A stretch of DNA of 64,000 nt from an uncultured Alphaproteobacteria bacterium (GTDB lineage: Bacteria > Pseudomonadota > Alphaproteobacteria > CAAHEQ01 > UBA3637). The stretch lies in contig CAKPYQ010000006.1 in assembly GCA_934203105.1 (NCBI GenBank), forward strand, positions 1 to 64,000. Reading direction: 5' to 3'. The position numbers were made by a program, and so were the translations under genes. The notes below the pieces were generated by a model that worked only from the letters and a program-made list of their open reading frames with translations, did no database searches and was not told where the DNA came from. This document shows, piece by piece, positions 51,458-60,135 of the stretch. Positions within the stretch are counted from its first letter, which is position 1. Each line of letters starts with the position of its first letter.

Positions 51458-52689
51458 CAATTTTGATCTTCCTTTTTTTGTTCGTTCTCAAAGTCGCGTT
51501 CGATTTTTTCAAACTCGGCCAAAATTGCCGGCGGAGCTGCCGGTTCATCAAAACTGGGTGAGGCGGGCGCGTTGTCGGTGTCCATAATGACGGCGTCTTG
51601 CTCATCGGTATCATTATCGTTTTGGGGACGTGCAACCGGTTCGATAATTGATTCGCCGGCCTGCTGGGTTGTCGGTGTGTCAGAGCTGATTGGTTCAATC
51701 GCAGGCGCTGTCGGTTCAATTGTTTTTATGGCCTCGTCAACAAAGGTTGTGCTTTGTTCGGTAAGTGGTGTTTCTTGATTTGCCGAAATAGAGCTTTGCT
51801 CTGTTGAGCCGGCCGCTTGCGTTGTCGGCAAAACAGGTTCGGTTATCGGTTCGACCGTATCCGGTGACGGCGTTTCGTCATCTGTGAAAGGTGTAACCGG
51901 TTCGACCATGTCGGGCGTCGGCGTTTCGTCATCTGTGAAAGGTGTAACCGGTTCAAACTGTGGTACCGTGTTCGATCCGCGCGCGAACATATCAAGCGGT
52001 GTATCGGGGCTGTCTTCTGTTTCTGTTTCGACCTCGTTTTGCGCCTCTGGTTGTGTTTCGGGGTCTTTTTCGTGCACATCATAGGGCGCATTTTTTATTT
52101 CTTGCGCCGGCGTGTCAAAGACTTGCGATGTCGTTCCTTCTTGGCACAATTGTTCAACCGATGGCATAACATCATTTGTCGCTTGTCGACCTAATTCTTG
52201 GGTGATTTGGTTTTCTAAATCTTGTTTTTGCGCCTTTTCAATGCGGATTTGTTCGTTGTTTTCGGCTTGGGTTTGGCGGATTTTCGATACAACACGTTGC
52301 GTCATATCTTGCCATTCGACGCGCAAAGCCAATGAAAAAACCATCAAAGCAATCGGTTCATTTGGTTTGATGATGACCGACGTTTGTGATGCGTTAAACA
52401 CACATACTTTAATTTCACCTCTGTCAGATGCATCGATTGTCACGGGCGCATTCAAAACAATGACGCCGGTTTTGGTCGATTCTTTTAACGATCTGATTTG
52501 TGCTTCCATGCCGATTGGTAAAGCCATCGCAAAGCCGGTGGAAAATATTTCAAAATGTTGCGGGGCAATTTTGACCGCATTGGTTTGATGCGATCGCAAA
52601 AGCATACACGTTCCTACGCCGTCGGCATAGGTTGGCAAAGGTATTTTTTGCGAATCTGTAATACGGACAACAGGAATTTGCGGCAACAT
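51457..52689 (-). CDS. dUTPase-like domain fused to a long acidic repeat tail, probably not catalytic
   Basis: 410 residues. Residues ~5-130 follow the trimeric dUTPase fold: IPLPTYADGVG, then FEIFSTGFAMALPIGMEAQI and VLNAPVTIDASDRGEIKVCV. Motif 1 lacks its Asp, motif 2 reads RSLKEST instead of RSGLA, motif 3 keeps TID but loses the uracil-sensing Tyr and the Gly of NxPGT, motif 4 lacks the RIAQ residues, and the Gly-rich motif 5 is absent. From ~150 a 260-residue Pro/Thr/Glu/Asp tail begins, with a 17-residue tandem repeat (VEPVTPFTDDETP). GGGGAG precedes the ATG at 52689. It lies after rsfS and before the SH3 gene. Confidence 0.72.
   Translation of the reverse strand: MLPQIPVVRITDSQKIPLPTYADGVGTCMLLRSHQTNAVKIAPQHFEIFSTGFAMALPIGMEAQIRSLKESTKTGVIVLNAPVTIDASDRGEIKVCVFNASQTSVIIKPNEPIALMVFSLALRVEWQDMTQRVVSKIRQTQAENNEQIRIEKAQKQDLENQITQELGRQATNDVMPSVEQLCQEGTTSQVFDTPAQEIKNAPYDVHEKDPETQPEAQNEVETETEDSPDTPLDMFARGSNTVPQFEPVTPFTDDETPTPDMVEPVTPFTDDETPSPDTVEPITEPVLPTTQAAGSTEQSSISANQETPLTEQSTTFVDEAIKTIEPTAPAIEPISSDTPTTQQAGESIIEPVARPQNDNDTDEQDAVIMDTDNAPASPSFDEPAAPPAILAEFEKIERDFENEQKKEDQN
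51869..51954. repeat. Tandem 51-nt coding repeat in the dUTPase-like gene tail
   Basis: A 35-nt stretch is identical at 51869-51903 and 51920-51954 (period 51 nt, 17 codons), encoding the repeated VTPFTDDETP unit. A recent in-frame duplication is likely. Confidence 0.8.
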
Positions 52690-52716
52690 GTTTTTGTCTC
52701 CCCTTTTTTTCAAGTT

Positions 52717-53100
52717 CTATGCAATCGGTGTTTTTTCACCCCAAAGCGATTCGATTTCGTAAAATGAACGTGTTTCAGGTTGGAAAATATGAACGATTGC
52801 GTCGCCTAAATCCAACACAACCCATTCGCCTGCACTTTGCTTGCCGTCCATTTTCGGGTGATAGCCCATTTCTTTTAGCTTTTCATATAACGTGTTGGCC
52901 AAAGCTAATACATGTCTGGACGATGTACCGGACGCGATAATTAAATAATCCGTCAAAGATGTTTTGCCCGTTAAGTTAATGGACAAAATATTGTTGGCTT
53001 TGCCGTCGTCCAAAATCTTGGCAATTAAAGCCGGTAATTCGGGCTTTTCTTTTTTCGCTTTTGTGTCGACAGTTTTTTTTGTTGTTTTCTCTTTTGTCAT
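52717..53100 (-). CDS. rsfS: Ribosome silencing factor RsfS
   Basis: 127 residues. A Lys-rich N-terminal extension (about 1-20) is followed by the RsfS core: ILDDGKANNILSINLTGKTS, DYLIIASGTSSRHVLALAN, GEWVVLDLGDAIVHIFQPET and FYEIESLW. It binds uL14 and blocks subunit joining when nutrients are short. It overlaps obgE by 4 nt. Confidence 0.95.
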   Translation of the reverse strand: MTKEKTTKKTVDTKAKKEKPELPALIAKILDDGKANNILSINLTGKTSLTDYLIIASGTSSRHVLALANTLYEKLKEMGYHPKMDGKQSAGEWVVLDLGDAIVHIFQPETRSFYEIESLWGEKTPIA

Positions 53101-54113
53101 TCTTCTTCCTTGCTTTCAACCTCGTTTTTATCCGGTACAAAAGCGGCCGCTGCCCGTAACAGATCGGTCACACCGCGCCCCGCAATCGCCGAAATAAAAT
53201 AAGGCTTTACTTTTAATTTTTTATAAAACTCTTTTTCAATGTCTTTTAGAGTGTCGTCGTCAATGCAATCGCATTTGTTGATCGCGATAATTTCCGCCTT
53301 CTTCGATAAAGCATGAGCGTATTTATCCAATTCGACACGGATCTTTTGGTATGTTTCCAAAGGATTTGGCTCTGTGCCGTCGATTAAATGGATTAAAATA
53401 GAGCAACGCTCGACGTGTTTTAAAAACTTGGTTCCCAATCCGATGCCCTCTGATGCGCCTTCGATCAATCCCGGAATGTCCGCCATCAATATTTCGCGTC
53501 CGTCAATCATCGCAACACCCAAGTGCGGGTGCAATGTCGTGAACGGGTAATTCGCAATTTTCGGTCGTGCTTTTGTCAGCGCCGTCAATAACGTTGATTT
53601 ACCGGCATTCGGCATACCGACTAATCCGATATCAGCAATCAATTTTAATTTCAGCCATACCCATAGCTCTTCGCCCGGTTCGCCGTCGTCGGCTCTTCTG
53701 GGGGCTTGGTTCGTGGAACTTTTATAAGAATCGTTTCCGCGGCCGCCCATACCGCCTTTGGCAATGATAAAGCGTTGACCTTCCTTTGTCATATCGACGA
53801 TAACGTTTTCGCCGGTTTCATCAGTTACTTCCGTTCCGATGGGGACTTTGATGATCAAATCTTCACCGCCGGCACCGGTACAGTTGCGACCCGCTCCCGG
53901 TTGGCCTTTTTGCGCCTTAAAGTGTTGTTGATAGCGAAAATCAATTAACGTGTTTAAATTCGGTGCGGCAACCAAAATCACATCGCCGCCTTTGCCCCCG
54001 TTTCCGCCGTCAGGGCCGCCGAATTCCAAGAACTTTTCGTGTCTGAAAGAGCACGCTCCGTTTCCGCCGTCGCCGGCTTTGATATAGATTTTTGCCTGAT
54101 CTAAAAATTTCAT
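53097..54113 (-). CDS. obgE: Obg-family GTPase involved in 50S assembly
   Basis: 338 residues. The Gly-rich Obg fold (GDGGNGACSFRHEKFLEFGG, GRNCTGAGGEDLIIKVPIGT) is followed by the G domain with GLVGMPNAGKSTLLTALTKA, DIPGLIEGAS and INKCD. The variable C-terminal domain is short. rsfS follows with a 4-nt overlap. Confidence 0.97.
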   Translation of the reverse strand: MKFLDQAKIYIKAGDGGNGACSFRHEKFLEFGGPDGGNGGKGGDVILVAAPNLNTLIDFRYQQHFKAQKGQPGAGRNCTGAGGEDLIIKVPIGTEVTDETGENVIVDMTKEGQRFIIAKGGMGGRGNDSYKSSTNQAPRRADDGEPGEELWVWLKLKLIADIGLVGMPNAGKSTLLTALTKARPKIANYPFTTLHPHLGVAMIDGREILMADIPGLIEGASEGIGLGTKFLKHVERCSILIHLIDGTEPNPLETYQKIRVELDKYAHALSKKAEIIAINKCDCIDDDTLKDIEKEFYKKLKVKPYFISAIAGRGVTDLLRAAAAFVPDKNEVESKEEE

Positions 54114-54141
54114 AAAAATACCTATTGCCTTTCATTGATTA

Positions 54142-54170
54142 AAATTAGCGCAAGAATCCGAAAAAGGCAA
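54142..54170 (-). promoter_or_regulatory. Possible promoter for obgE-rsfS
   Basis: Minus strand TTGCCT (54165-54170), 17 nt, TAATTT (54142-54147), about 28 nt before the obgE ATG. Confidence 0.45.
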
Positions 54171-54248
54171 GCACTTTTTATCGGATAACTGGCAGATTTT
54201 AAACAATCTTTTAAATACCCGTTTTTTTAAGCGTTCAGGAAAAAAACG

Positions 54249-54266
54249 TTTTGTTTTAAAACAAAA
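54249..54266. repeat. Perfect 18-nt AT palindrome at the end of the small basic gene
   Basis: TTTTGTTTTAAAACAAAA reads the same on both strands and ends one base before the stop codon (54268-54270) of the small basic protein gene. It could be a weak terminator or a binding site. Confidence 0.55.
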
Positions 54267-54267
54267 A

Positions 54268-54453
54268 TTATTCGTCCCGTTGCCGGCTGCCGCGTTTGCG
54301 GGAAATTACAATGACAACCGCGCTTTTGGAACTTGCGATTTTGCGAGCCAGATTTTCCACTTTATCGCGTGGAGCTTTGACGTCAAATTCAATATGATCA
54401 GCATTAAAAATGACGGTTTTTTTGTATGCTTTTTTATTGTTTTTCTTTGTCAT
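54268..54453 (-). CDS. Small basic protein of unknown function
   Basis: 61 residues, rich in Lys and Arg: MTKKNNKKAYKKTVIFNADH, then VKAPRDKVENLARKI and a hydrophobic VVIVIS before a basic end. AGGAG lies 9 nt before the ATG, which supports translation. It sits between rpmA and obgE, after the rpmA terminator, so it depends on read-through or an unseen promoter. A nucleic-acid or ribosome-linked role is only a guess from charge and position. Confidence 0.6.
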   Translation of the reverse strand: MTKKNNKKAYKKTVIFNADHIEFDVKAPRDKVENLARKIASSKSAVVIVISRKRGSRQRDE

Positions 54454-54477
54454 TTTCTCAAACTCCTGTTTTACATA

Positions 54478-54511
54478 AAAAATCCTCTGTACAAAAGTAT
54501 AGAGGATTTTT
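54478..54511 (-). terminator. Rho-independent terminator of rplU-rpmA
   Basis: Perfect 11-bp stem AAAAATCCTCT / AGAGGATTTTT around a 12-nt loop, 28 nt after the rpmA stop, with a T run on the minus strand. Confidence 0.85.
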
Positions 54512-54539
54512 AATTAAATTTCAAGCGTTTGTTGAAAAA

Positions 54540-54797
54540 TTATGCTTTCGGAATAACACAAACGAAAGTTCTGTCGCTTTTGGAGTGTTTAAATTCAACA
54601 ACACCTTCGACCTTAGCGAACAAAGTGTGATCAACACCCATACCGACGTTTTCACCCGGATAGTATTGAGTACCACGTTGACGAACGATAATGTTTCCCG
54701 GAATAACGGATTGTCCACCCGCTTTTTTCAAACCCAAACGACGACCTTCGGAGTCGCGTCCGTTTCTTGTACTACCGCCAGCTTTCTTATGAGCCAT
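54540..54797 (-). CDS. rpmA: 50S ribosomal protein bL27
   Basis: 85 residues: MAHKKAGGSTRNGRDSEGRR, then GGQSVIPGNIIVRQRGT and YPGENVGMGVDHTLFA. The flexible N-terminus reaches the peptidyl transferase centre. It begins directly MAHKK, without the cleavable extension found in Firmicutes. It lies 12 nt after rplU. Confidence 0.98.
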   Translation of the reverse strand: MAHKKAGGSTRNGRDSEGRRLGLKKAGGQSVIPGNIIVRQRGTQYYPGENVGMGVDHTLFAKVEGVVEFKHSKSDRTFVCVIPKA

Positions 54798-54809
54798 AGT
54801 CTTATCTCC

Positions 54810-55109
54810 TTATGCCTTGATTTCTGTAATTTTTACAACGGACAAATCTTGCTTGTGACCGTTTTTACGTTTATAACCTTGACGACGGCGTTTTTTGAAA
54901 ACAATCACTTTTTCACCGCGAGATTGTTTTACGATTTCGCCTGCGACGGAAGCTCCGTCAACCAAAGGTGTACCCACTTTGTCGCCCACCATCAATACTT
55001 CGGCGAAATTAACTTTTGCACCTTCATCGCCTTGGACACGTTCAATCACAATAACGTCGTCTTTCGCAACTTTATATTGTTTTCCGCCTGTTTTAATTAC
55101 TGCAAACAT
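54810..55109 (-). CDS. rplU: 50S ribosomal protein bL21
   Basis: 99 residues: MFAVIKTGGKQYKVAKDD, VNFAEVLMVGD, and the basic RRRQGYKRKNGHKQ segment that binds 23S rRNA. Preceded by a strong promoter and followed by rpmA. Confidence 0.98.
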   Translation of the reverse strand: MFAVIKTGGKQYKVAKDDVIVIERVQGDEGAKVNFAEVLMVGDKVGTPLVDGASVAGEIVKQSRGEKVIVFKKRRRQGYKRKNGHKQDLSVVKITEIKA

Positions 55110-55153
55110 AATAATTCCTTTTTCAATTCAAATATGAAACTTCACGAACTGCT

Positions 55154-55182
55154 TATATACACCAAAAAAAATACCCTGTCAA
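55154..55182 (-). promoter_or_regulatory. Strong promoter for rplU-rpmA
   Basis: Minus strand TTGACA (55177-55182), 17 nt, TATATA (55154-55159), about 44 nt before the rplU ATG. Confidence 0.8.
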
Positions 55183-55203
55183 CAAAAAAATAAAAAAATA
55201 CTT

Positions 55204-55229
55204 TATAATTTTGAAAAAAAAGCTATAAT
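55204..55229 (+). promoter_or_regulatory. Two TATAAT boxes just upstream of mfd
   Basis: TATAAT occurs at 55204-55209 and 55224-55229. The second ends only 7 nt before the mfd ATG, so a transcript from it would have almost no leader. Clear -35 boxes are not seen for either. Confidence 0.4.
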
Positions 55230-55236
55230 AGAGCCT

Positions 55237-58200
55237 ATGACTGATAAAACAGAACAAATTTTGGGTGGTGTTGTCGGTGGCTTTGACGCTTTTGTCTTGG
55301 CGCGTGCGGCGCGTGAAAAGGGCTTGATTTTGCATGTGGCAGACAGTGAAGCTCATTTAAATGCGTTGTCGTGCTTGCTGGCTGTGATCGCGCCCGATGT
55401 TCGTGTTTTAAGCTTTCCGGCATGGGATACGATCCCCTATGATCGCGTATCGCCGAATCCTCTAATAGAATCGGAACGTTTGGATACGTTGTCGGATTTG
55501 GCAAATAATAACTTGTCCGGCAACACGATTGTGCTGACTTGCGTTGCGGCCGCTATGCAAAAAGTGCCGCCGGTTGATTTTTTCAAAGGTCAAACTTTGT
55601 CATTTAAAACCGGTGATTTGTTTGATATAGCAGCGGTTCAGGCTTTTTTAAACAAAAACGGCTATACCCGTACCGAACAAGTAATGCAAGCCGGTCAATA
55701 TGCTTTGCGTGGTGGAATCGTTGATGTTTTTGTCAGCGGCGCGCAAGAGCCTTATCGATTGGATTTATTCGGTGATGTTTTGGAAAGCATTCGATTGTTT
55801 TCGGTATCGACGCAAAAGACGACGGCGGTTGTGCAAAAAATGTCAATCAAGCCGATGGCAGAATACGTTTTAAATGAAAAAAGCATATCGGATTTTCGGA
55901 CTAGGTATCGCGCTTTGGCGTCGGGACAGACGGGCGGGGATATGCTGTACGAAAGCGTTTCCGCCGGCCGTAAACTCAATGGATTAGAGCATTGGTTGCC
56001 GTTGTTTTATGACAAGATGTCAACAATTTTTGATTATGTGTCGGCCGATAGACCGGTTTACTTGGACGAAGATGTCAAGCAAGCCGTTTTGTCCAGACAA
56101 TCCCAGATTTTGGAGTATTATCAGGCGCGCTTGAATGCCTTGAAAAATAAAGATCGTTTGGAAGACGTTTATTATCCGGTTGCTCCCGACAGCTTTTTTA
56201 TGAATATGGAAGCGTGGACGGAGCGTTTAAAAGAGCAGAATCGGTTTGTTTTATCGGCGTTTGTTGCGCCTGATGAGATGGATTTAGGATCGCGCGTCGG
56301 GGTCAGCTTTGCTGCCGACAGAGCGGCCGGCAATGTTTTTGAAAAGTTGGCCGGCTTTATTCAAAAAGCCAAAAAACCAGTTGTTATTGCCGGCTTTTCG
56401 GATACGTCAAGCGACCATATTATAAAAGCACTTCATCAATTCGGGATATCGCTTAATCACGCCTCATCTTGGGTGGCGGCGTTAAAGCAAGCACCGGCAA
56501 TCGTTCAAATGCCGGTTGAAAAAGGTTTTGAGTGTAAGGAATTTATCCTTTTGTCCGAAGAGGATATTTTGGGCGAGCGAATGGTGCGCCCGACTCGACA
56601 CAGAAAAGCCAAAGAAAACTTTATTGAAGATATATCGACGTTGAACATCGGCGATTTAGTGGTTCACGTCACGCACGGGATCGGGCGTTACGAAGGTTTG
56701 ATCACCTTGCAAGCCGGCGGAACGGCTCACGATTGTTTAAAGGTTGTTTATGACGGTAATGACAAGTTGTTTGTTCCGGTTGAAAACTTGGATATGCTGT
56801 CACGCTATGGGTCGGAAAATACCGCCGTTGCTTTGGACAGATTGGGCGGTTCCGGTTGGCAGGCGCGTAAAAGCCGTATCAAAAAACAATTGTTGGAAAT
56901 GGCCGAAAAGTTGATCAATATAGCGGCGGCACGCTATGCAACGCAAATGCCGATTATCAATCCGGATATCGGACTGTATAACGAATTTTGTGCGCGCTTT
57001 CCGTATGTCGAAACGGACGATCAGTTGCATTCGATTAACGATGTGACATCTGATTTTGCTTCCGGTCACCCGATGGATCGATTGGTTTGCGGTGACGTTG
57101 GCTTCGGGAAAACAGAAGTGGCTTTGCGGGCGGCGTTTATGGCGGCCGAAGCCGGTATGCAAGTTGCCGTTGTTGTTCCGACGACGTTGTTGGCACGGCA
57201 ACATTACGCTAATTTTGTGAAGCGTTTTGAGGGCTTTCCGTTGAAAGTGGCGCGCTTGTCGCGTTTGGTCGGGGCTGCTGAAAAGAAAAAAACTTTAACC
57301 GGACTTGCGGACGGTTCGATTGATATCGTGGTTGGTACCCATGCTTTGTTGGCAAAGTCGGTGCAATTTAAAAATTTAGGCCTGCTGATTGTCGATGAAG
57401 AGCAGCATTTCGGTGTGGCGCATAAAGAGCAGTTAAAATCTTTAAAAGCCGCGGTTCATGTATTGACTTTGACGGCAACGCCGATTCCGCGCACGTTGCA
57501 AATGTCTTTGACGGGCGTTCGGGATTTGAGCATTATTGCAACGCCTCCGGTTGACAGGTTGGCGGTCAGCACGTTTGTATTGCCTTTTGACGGGGTGATT
57601 TTGCGCGATGCGATGATGCGTGAACATTTGCGCGGAGGACAGACTTTTTACGTTTGTCCGCGTATTTCGGATATGGCGCCGTTATTGGATAAATTAAAAC
57701 GAATCGTGCCTGAATTAAAGATTGTTGCAGCGCACGGACAAATGCGTCCGAGTGAATTGGAACAAATAATGACGGACTTTGTGGACGGCAAGTTTGATGT
57801 TTTATTAGCTACATCGATTATTGAATCGGGCATTGATATGTCAACGGTAAATACGATTATTATCCATCGGGCGGATATGTTTGGTTTGGCGGCTTTGTAT
57901 CAGTTACGCGGTCGCGTCGGGCGCTCCAAAATTAAAGCCTATGCTTATTTGACAACATCGGAAAATAAAGTTTTAACACCGACGGCGCAAAAACGATTGG
58001 AAGTGATGCAAAGCTTGGACAGTTTAGGGGCGGGCTTTACGTTGGCCAGCCACGATTTGGATATTCGCGGCGCCGGCAATTTGTTGGGTCAAGAGCAATC
58101 CGGACACATTAAAGAAGTCGGCGTTGAGCTGTATCAAAAGATGTTAGAGGACGCCGTCGCAATGCTCAAAAGCGGGCAGAGCGTTGAAAATATTGCTGAG

Positions 58201-58671
58201 GAAAGCTATTCCCCGCAAATATCTTTGGGGTTATCGGTTTTGATACCGGAAAAATATGTGCCTGATTTGGGACTGCGTATGGAGCTTTATCACCGTATGG
58301 CCAACATTGAAACGCCGGAAGAAATGCAGGCAATGCGCTTGGAGTTGGAAGATCGATTTGGGGCGTTGCCGCAGGAAGTTGACAACCTGCTTGCGACAGT
58401 TTCGTTAAAGACTTTGTGCCGCCGCGCGCACATCGAAAAAGTCGAAGCCGGATCAAAAGGAATGGCAATTACTTTCCGCAATAACTTATTCCCCAATCCG
58501 GCGGGGTTGGTTGGCTTTGTTAATGGGCAAATGGGTTTGGCAAAGTTAAAGCCCGATAAGTTGACCGTTACGCGCATTTGGAATAATCCGATGGATCGGT
58601 TGGTCGGGGTTAAAAGCTTGCTTGAAACCTTTGCAGAAATGGCCGAGGAAGTTTGCCCGTCAAAGGGTTAG
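55237..58671 (+). CDS. mfd: Transcription-repair coupling factor Mfd
   Basis: 1144 residues. An N-terminal UvrB-homology module (FPAWDTIPYDRVSPNPLIES) is followed by the RNA-polymerase-interacting domain (IGDLVVHVTHGIGRYEGL). The RecG-like translocase has Walker A GDVGFGKTEVALRAAF, DEEQHFGV, TLTATPIPRTLQMSL and QLRGRVGRSKIKAYAYL. A C-terminal regulatory domain follows. It removes polymerase stalled at lesions and recruits UvrA; uvrB is also in this window. Confidence 0.98.
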   Translation: MTDKTEQILGGVVGGFDAFVLARAAREKGLILHVADSEAHLNALSCLLAVIAPDVRVLSFPAWDTIPYDRVSPNPLIESERLDTLSDLANNNLSGNTIVLTCVAAAMQKVPPVDFFKGQTLSFKTGDLFDIAAVQAFLNKNGYTRTEQVMQAGQYALRGGIVDVFVSGAQEPYRLDLFGDVLESIRLFSVSTQKTTAVVQKMSIKPMAEYVLNEKSISDFRTRYRALASGQTGGDMLYESVSAGRKLNGLEHWLPLFYDKMSTIFDYVSADRPVYLDEDVKQAVLSRQSQILEYYQARLNALKNKDRLEDVYYPVAPDSFFMNMEAWTERLKEQNRFVLSAFVAPDEMDLGSRVGVSFAADRAAGNVFEKLAGFIQKAKKPVVIAGFSDTSSDHIIKALHQFGISLNHASSWVAALKQAPAIVQMPVEKGFECKEFILLSEEDILGERMVRPTRHRKAKENFIEDISTLNIGDLVVHVTHGIGRYEGLITLQAGGTAHDCLKVVYDGNDKLFVPVENLDMLSRYGSENTAVALDRLGGSGWQARKSRIKKQLLEMAEKLINIAAARYATQMPIINPDIGLYNEFCARFPYVETDDQLHSINDVTSDFASGHPMDRLVCGDVGFGKTEVALRAAFMAAEAGMQVAVVVPTTLLARQHYANFVKRFEGFPLKVARLSRLVGAAEKKKTLTGLADGSIDIVVGTHALLAKSVQFKNLGLLIVDEEQHFGVAHKEQLKSLKAAVHVLTLTATPIPRTLQMSLTGVRDLSIIATPPVDRLAVSTFVLPFDGVILRDAMMREHLRGGQTFYVCPRISDMAPLLDKLKRIVPELKIVAAHGQMRPSELEQIMTDFVDGKFDVLLATSIIESGIDMSTVNTIIIHRADMFGLAALYQLRGRVGRSKIKAYAYLTTSENKVLTPTAQKRLEVMQSLDSLGAGFTLASHDLDIRGAGNLLGQEQSGHIKEVGVELYQKMLEDAVAMLKSGQSVENIAEESYSPQISLGLSVLIPEKYVPDLGLRMELYHRMANIETPEEMQAMRLELEDRFGALPQEVDNLLATVSLKTLCRRAHIEKVEAGSKGMAITFRNNLFPNPAGLVGFVNGQMGLAKLKPDKLTVTRIWNNPMDRLVGVKSLLETFAEMAEEVCPSKG

Positions 58672-58735
58672 AAAAAAAGCTCCTTTTTTTAAGCCAGAGC
58701 GCAGATAAGTCAGAGCGGGCAAAAAGTCGTCGGCA

Positions 58736-60067
58736 TTAAAAAACGAAGTTTTGCATCCATTTGTCCATTGCGGACAAAGCGCGTTCAGTGTACATTTTTT
58801 TGCGATCTGCCCCATGCGGTTTGCGTCCCGCGGCAAAAGTCAGTTCAGGGAAAATGCCAAAGTTGATGTTCATCGGTTGGAATGTTTCGGCGTTTCCGTC
58901 CGTGACGTGACGCAACATAGCGCCCAATGCGGTTTGAGCCGGTGGCAAGGGCAATGTCGGATTGGCCAACAGGCGCGCCGCCAAAAATCCCATAGCCGTG
59001 CTTTCGACATAGCCTTCACAGCCGGATACTTGGCCAGCCAAACGAATGGAGGGTTTATTTTTCAATTCCAATCGAGATCCTAAAACTTTTGGGCCGCAAA
59101 CAAAAGTGTTGCGATGAATACCGCCCAAACGCGCAAAAACGGCGTTTTCAAGCCCCGGTATTTTGGAAAAAATTTCCTTTTGCGCACCGTGCTTTAATTT
59201 CGTTTGAAAGCCGACCAAGTTCATTAAAGAACCTTCTTTATTTTCTTTGCGCAACTGAACAACCGCGAACGGTTTTTCGCTTGGGTTGTGCGGGTTGGTT
59301 AATCCGACCGGCTTCATCGGCCCGAAACGCAAAGTTAAAGGTCCGCGTTCGGCCATCACTTCAATTGGCAGGCAGCCTTCAAAATAGGGCGTTTCTTTTT
59401 CCCATTCGTGAAAATCAACCTTTTCACCGTTTAATAAATCCGAAATAAACCTTTCGTATTGCTCTTTGTTCATCGGCAAGTTTAAGTAATCGTATTTATC
59501 GCCTTTGTCATAGCGGGATTGATACCACGCTTTGGACATATCAATGCTGTCAGTATAGACAATCGGCGCAATCGCATCAAAAAAATGTAATTGTTCATCG
59601 CCGGTGATTTTTTGCAGGCAGTCTGCCATTTTTTCACTGGTGAGTGGGCCGGTTGCCAAAATCGTCGGTATGTTTTCGTCCAGTTCGGAAAAATCGGTAA
59701 TTTCTTCGCGATAAATGGTGATCAGCGGGTGAAAAAACAGCTTTTGCGTTACCAAGCTTGCAAACGCTCCGCGATCCACGGCCAAAGCACCACCGGCCGG
59801 CACGCGCGTTTCATCGGCACAGCTCATAATCAAAGAACCGCAGCGACGCAATTCTTCGTGCATCAAGCCGACGGCATTGGTTTGCCAATCATCGCTACGC
59901 AACGAATTTGAACAAACAAGTTCGGCACATTTATCCGTTGTGTGAGCCGGTGTTGTTTTAACCGGTCGCATTTCGTATAAATCAACCTGATAACCGCATT
60001 TGGCCAATTGCCAAGCTGCTTCACTGCCGGCTAAACCCGCGCCGATAACTTGTGCTTTTTTATTCAT
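58736..60067 (-). CDS. trmFO: Folate- and FAD-dependent tRNA (uracil-54-C5)-methyltransferase
   Basis: 443 residues. The FAD-binding N-terminus VIGAGLAGSEAAWQLA is followed by YEMRPVKTTPAHTTDKCAEL, VCSNSLRSD, GGALAVDRGAFA, FEGCLPIEVMAERG and LTLRFGPMKPVGL. The Cys in ELVCSNS and in FEGCLP are those used in catalysis. It makes m5U54 in tRNA using methylene-THF. It is convergent with mfd. Confidence 0.97.
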   Translation of the reverse strand: MNKKAQVIGAGLAGSEAAWQLAKCGYQVDLYEMRPVKTTPAHTTDKCAELVCSNSLRSDDWQTNAVGLMHEELRRCGSLIMSCADETRVPAGGALAVDRGAFASLVTQKLFFHPLITIYREEITDFSELDENIPTILATGPLTSEKMADCLQKITGDEQLHFFDAIAPIVYTDSIDMSKAWYQSRYDKGDKYDYLNLPMNKEQYERFISDLLNGEKVDFHEWEKETPYFEGCLPIEVMAERGPLTLRFGPMKPVGLTNPHNPSEKPFAVVQLRKENKEGSLMNLVGFQTKLKHGAQKEIFSKIPGLENAVFARLGGIHRNTFVCGPKVLGSRLELKNKPSIRLAGQVSGCEGYVESTAMGFLAARLLANPTLPLPPAQTALGAMLRHVTDGNAETFQPMNINFGIFPELTFAAGRKPHGADRKKMYTERALSAMDKWMQNFVF

Positions 60068-60135
60068 TTTTTTCTTAACCTTTTTATAAAAAGCTGATAT
60101 AGTGCTTTTAAACTATGATGAAAGTATAAAAAAAT

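Noticed and set aside
58672..58735. Terminator between the convergent mfd and trmFO genes
   Set aside because: Only an A7/T7 pairing with a GCTCC loop is present, too weak to call.
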